Source: Rhodospirillaceae bacterium (GTDB lineage: Bacteria > Pseudomonadota > Alphaproteobacteria > Rhodospirillales > UBA2165). From it: 52,669 nucleotides of DNA. The position numbers and the translations under genes are program-made. The stretch lies in contig CANIGJ010000029.1 in the NCBI GenBank assembly GCA_947467145.1, forward strand, positions 1 to 52,669, read 5' to 3'. The notes beneath the pieces were generated by a model. That model ran no database searches. It was not told the DNA's origin and was given only the letters and a program-made list of their open reading frames with translations. This document shows, piece by piece, positions 50,199 to 52,669 of the stretch. The number at the start of each line of letters is the position of its first letter. Position 1 is the stretch's first letter.

Positions 50199-51431
50199 AT
50201 GCTGAACGAGCGCACGTTCCTGAACGAACTGTTCCAGGCAGCGCTCGCCGCCGCCGATCCGGCGATCTGCCTGCCGAAGTTCCTACCGGTTCCGCCGAAG
50301 GGCCGCATGATCGTCGTGGGCGCCGGCAAGGCCGCCGCCGCCATGGCTGCCGCCGTCGAGGCGCATTACCAGCAGCCGGTCGAAGGCTTGGTGATCACGC
50401 GTTACGGCTATGTGCGCCCAACGAAACAGATCGAGGTCGTCGAAGCCGCACACCCCGTGCCGGATCAGGCCGGGCTCGACGCCGCGCAACGCATCCTGCA
50501 CATGGTCGAAGGCTTGAGCGCGCAGGACATGGTCTTGTTCCTGGCGTCGGGCGGCGGCTCGGCCCTCATGAGCGTGCCGGCGCCCGGCATCGCCTTCGCC
50601 GACAAGCAGGCGTTGCACAAAGCGCTAGTACTGTCGGGCGCCAACATTTCCGAGATCAACACGGTGCGTAAGCGCCTGTCCGCCGTGAAAGGCGGACGCC
50701 TCGCCGCCGCCTGCGGCCGCGCGCGCATCCATACGCTCGTGATTTCCGACGTACCGGGCGACGATCCGGCCGTGGTCGCGTCCGGCCCAACTATCCGCGA
50801 CACCAACCCGCCGGAGCGCGCCGCCGAGATTTTGGCGAAATACAACATCGCGGTGCCGGCGTCGGTGCGCGCGCACCTTGCCGCCCGCGAGCCCGCGCAA
50901 GATTCCGAGCACGATTTCGCGCGTGACACTGTTCAGGTCGTCAGCCGCGCCGCCGATGCGTTGAAGGCGGCTGCGACGTTCGCGCGCAAGAATGGCGTCG
51001 AGCCGGAAATCTGGGGCGATGCGCTGGAAGGCGAAGCGCGCGAGGTCGGCGCCGCCATGGCCGGGCGCGCCCAAGGTGTCGCCGGACCCCGCGTGCTGTT
51101 GTCAGGCGGTGAATTGACCGTGACGGTGAAAGCGAAGGGACGCGGCGGACCGAATACGGAATTCCTGCTGGGCCTCGCCCTGGCACTCAAGGGTGCCGCC
51201 AACATCCACGCGTTATCGTGCGATACCGACGGCATCGACGGCAGCGAGGATAACGCCGGCGCGATCGTCACGCCCGACACATTGGCGCGCGCCAAGGCGG
51301 CCAATCTGAATGCCCTGCAATATCTCGCCGGCAATGACGCTTATGGATTTTTCCAAGGCCTCGGCGACCTCGTCGTCACCGGCCCCACCTGCACCAACGT
51401 GAACGATTTCCGCGCGGTGCTCGTCAGCTGA
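50199..51431 (+). CDS. Glycerate 2-kinase (GckA/TtuD, MOFRL family)
   Basis: A 410-residue enzyme that phosphorylates D-glycerate at C2, feeding photorespiratory-type, tartrate or serine-cycle carbon into glycolysis. Family landmarks are GRMIVVGAGKAAAAMAAAVE, HPVPDQAGLDAAQRILHMVEG, VLFLASGGGSALMSVPAPGI, the Lys pair in NTVRKRLSAVKGGRLA, VISDVPGDDPAVVASGPT, and the C-terminal GRGGPNTEFLLGLALAL and DTDGIDGSEDNAGAIV. I use the ATG at 50199; the frame extends upstream to 50133 inside eipB without similarity. Annotated in many genomes as hydroxypyruvate reductase TtuD, which is the other possible reading. Confidence 0.92.
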   Translation: MLNERTFLNELFQAALAAADPAICLPKFLPVPPKGRMIVVGAGKAAAAMAAAVEAHYQQPVEGLVITRYGYVRPTKQIEVVEAAHPVPDQAGLDAAQRILHMVEGLSAQDMVLFLASGGGSALMSVPAPGIAFADKQALHKALVLSGANISEINTVRKRLSAVKGGRLAAACGRARIHTLVISDVPGDDPAVVASGPTIRDTNPPERAAEILAKYNIAVPASVRAHLAAREPAQDSEHDFARDTVQVVSRAADALKAAATFARKNGVEPEIWGDALEGEAREVGAAMAGRAQGVAGPRVLLSGGELTVTVKAKGRGGPNTEFLLGLALALKGAANIHALSCDTDGIDGSEDNAGAIVTPDTLARAKAANLNALQYLAGNDAYGFFQGLGDLVVTGPTCTNVNDFRAVLVS

Positions 51432-51456
51432 GCACCCGCGCGGCTATAGCGTTCGG

Positions 51457-52669
51457 TTAGTTCCAGAAGAAATCGCGGCCCAACGCGCCGTAGGGTTCGA
51501 GCGAACCCGGACGGATGGCGATTTCCTTCGTGTGAACGAAGACAGTCGGCAGGGTCGTCATCGTCATCACGTACGACTGATCGTTGATGCGATCGAACGC
51601 GGTCTGGTACAACGCGCGGCGCTTTTCTTCGTCCAGTTCCTCGGCCGCCTTATCCATCGCCGTGATCAGCGACTTGTCGCGGGCATAGTCGCGCGAGTCT
51701 TCGCGGTAGAAGAAGTCGAGACCGGCCGACGCATCCGGTCCACCCGCCATCGTGTAATAGGCGACCAGCGCCTGCAGCTTGCCTTCGTCACGCGCCTTGC
51801 GCAGCACGGTGAAGGTCATCTTCTGGATGCTCGCCTTGATGCCGATCTTGTGCAGATCGCCGCTGACTTTGAGCGCCGACGCCGCCGTTTCCGGCATGTA
51901 GTCGGCGATCTGCAGATCGAAGCCATCTTTGAAGCCGGCTTCGGCCAACAGCTTCTTCGCCCCTTCCGGGTCAAAGGCCGGCGGTTGCGTGGTATAGCCG
52001 CAAGCGGTCATGAACTTGAAGCACAGCGCATCCATCAACTGCGTGCCTTCGGGCAGCAGGTTCTTGGCCAGTTCCTGGCGGTTGACCGCCATGAACAACG
52101 CGCGGCGCACGCGCACGTCGGTCAACGCTTTCTGGCCGGCGCGGCCCGTCGCATCGACCAGGAAATAGGTGAAGTTCATGCCGTTGAGCGCGGTCGAGGT
52201 GAAACGCGGATCCTTGATCAAATCCATCGTCTGATCGGGCGAGGTTTCCTTCAACACATCGAGACGATCGGTCAGCAGGCTCGCCACGCGCGCCTGATTG
52301 TCCGGAATCGCCAGCGCCTGGATGCGTTTGATGTTCGAGGCGTTCTTCCAATACGCACCCATATTGTAGCTGTCGACGCGCTCGGCCGTGATGCCCTCGT
52401 TTTCGCTGAAGGACGTGATCTTGTACGGGCCGGTGCCGTTGAACGACTTGCGGCCGTAATCGCGCTTGTCGGCGAACTTGGCGTGCTGTTCGGAATCGAA
52501 AATCCACACCGACTTGGCGAGACGGAGCAGCGCCAGCGCATCGGGCTTAGTGGCATGGATGCGGAACTTGGTCGCCGAGAGCTTCTCGATGCTCTTGATC
52601 CACTCGACCGCGCGCGGCTGCTGATGGTTGCTCTTCGGATCGATCGCCCAGTTGATCTGGTAGAGCACG
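51457..52669 (-). CDS. Family 5 extracellular solute-binding protein, C-terminal part (cut by window)
   Basis: The last 403 residues of an SBP family 5 protein whose N-terminus lies beyond the right edge. Landmarks are QAMDLIKDPRF-like lobe residues, VRRALFMAVNRQELAKNL, ALCFKFMTACGYTTQPP (CX6C loop), FDPEGAKKLLAEAGFKDGFD, and an ending ALGRDFFWN where the other paralogues end in WK. Its closest relative in the window is paralogue C at 31702. It is on the minus strand and convergent with the glycerate kinase gene. No permease gene is adjacent inside the window, but the upstream neighbour is not visible. Confidence 0.92.
   Translation of the reverse strand, partial: VLYQINWAIDPKSNHQQPRAVEWIKSIEKLSATKFRIHATKPDALALLRLAKSVWIFDSEQHAKFADKRDYGRKSFNGTGPYKITSFSENEGITAERVDSYNMGAYWKNASNIKRIQALAIPDNQARVASLLTDRLDVLKETSPDQTMDLIKDPRFTSTALNGMNFTYFLVDATGRAGQKALTDVRVRRALFMAVNRQELAKNLLPEGTQLMDALCFKFMTACGYTTQPPAFDPEGAKKLLAEAGFKDGFDLQIADYMPETAASALKVSGDLHKIGIKASIQKMTFTVLRKARDEGKLQALVAYYTMAGGPDASAGLDFFYREDSRDYARDKSLITAMDKAAEELDEEKRRALYQTAFDRINDQSYVMTMTTLPTVFVHTKEIAIRPGSLEPYGALGRDFFWN

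Noticed and set aside
1..52669. Mobile element, phage or CRISPR locus
   Set aside because: No transposase, integrase, recombinase, terminal repeats, spaced direct repeats or Cas genes were seen on either strand.

Overview
The window is about 52.7 kb of GC-rich DNA with an unbroken, densely coding layout. Gene content and order (lytic transglycosylase next to a MoaB-family gene and a family 4 uracil-DNA glycosylase, ETF-ubiquinone oxidoreductase, EipB/DUF1849, an ECF41-type sigma factor, entericidin) point to an alphaproteobacterium. My best guess is a free-living member of the Rhodospirillales or a nearby order. I see no insertion sequence, integrase, phage gene, CRISPR array or plasmid function. 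One tRNA gene (Gln, anticodon TTG) lies near 12.6 kb.

Region 1 to 18.5 kb is mostly housekeeping. It holds a GIY-YIG protein cut by the window edge, an entericidin lipoprotein, MoaB family, lytic transglycosylase, uracil-DNA glycosylase, ETF-QO, a Nudix hydrolase, a PiT phosphate transporter with its DUF47 partner, a TPR protein, IspE, an orphan TctC-type binding protein, tRNA-Gln, a receiver protein, an ECF41 sigma factor with a carboxymuconolactone-decarboxylase-like gene, photolyase, YbaK, RidA, DoxX and QueC. The decarboxylase-like gene carries a textbook ECF41-type promoter, so the pair reads as a sigma factor and its target.

Region 18.5 to 37 kb is the most unusual part. Seven complete extracytoplasmic solute-binding proteins of family 5 (DppA/OppA type) lie on the minus strand, and an eighth is cut by the right edge. 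No ABC permease or ATPase gene is present anywhere in the window. Four close paralogues (25.4 to 31.6 kb) are packed with gaps of 10 to about 29 bases and run straight into a Rieske ring-hydroxylating oxygenase. A second pair of paralogues flanks an upstream transcription terminator next to an MmgE/PrpD gene. An orphan TctC-type binding protein, a GlcG/HbpS-like protein, an HD-domain protein with a PhnZ-like ligand pattern, and an FAD-dependent aromatic monooxygenase follow. Together this suggests uptake and oxidation of organic acids or aromatic compounds; the substrates cannot be read from sequence.

Region 37 to 42 kb looks like an envelope glycan or lipid module: a GT-C-like multi-membrane-span protein, a methyltransferase whose start codon sits in a perfect 11-bp hairpin, a polyprenyl-phosphate type GT2 glycosyltransferase, a YdjC/ChbG deacetylase and a glycerophosphodiester phosphodiesterase. 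The set recalls the logic of ArnC, ArnD and ArnT.

Region 42 to 52.7 kb holds a CaiB-type CoA-transferase coupled to a lone molybdenum hydroxylase large subunit, a small basic protein, a receiver protein with an altered acidic pocket, a methyltransferase, ArsC-like, amidase, EipB-family, glycerate 2-kinase, and the truncated eighth family 5 binding protein.
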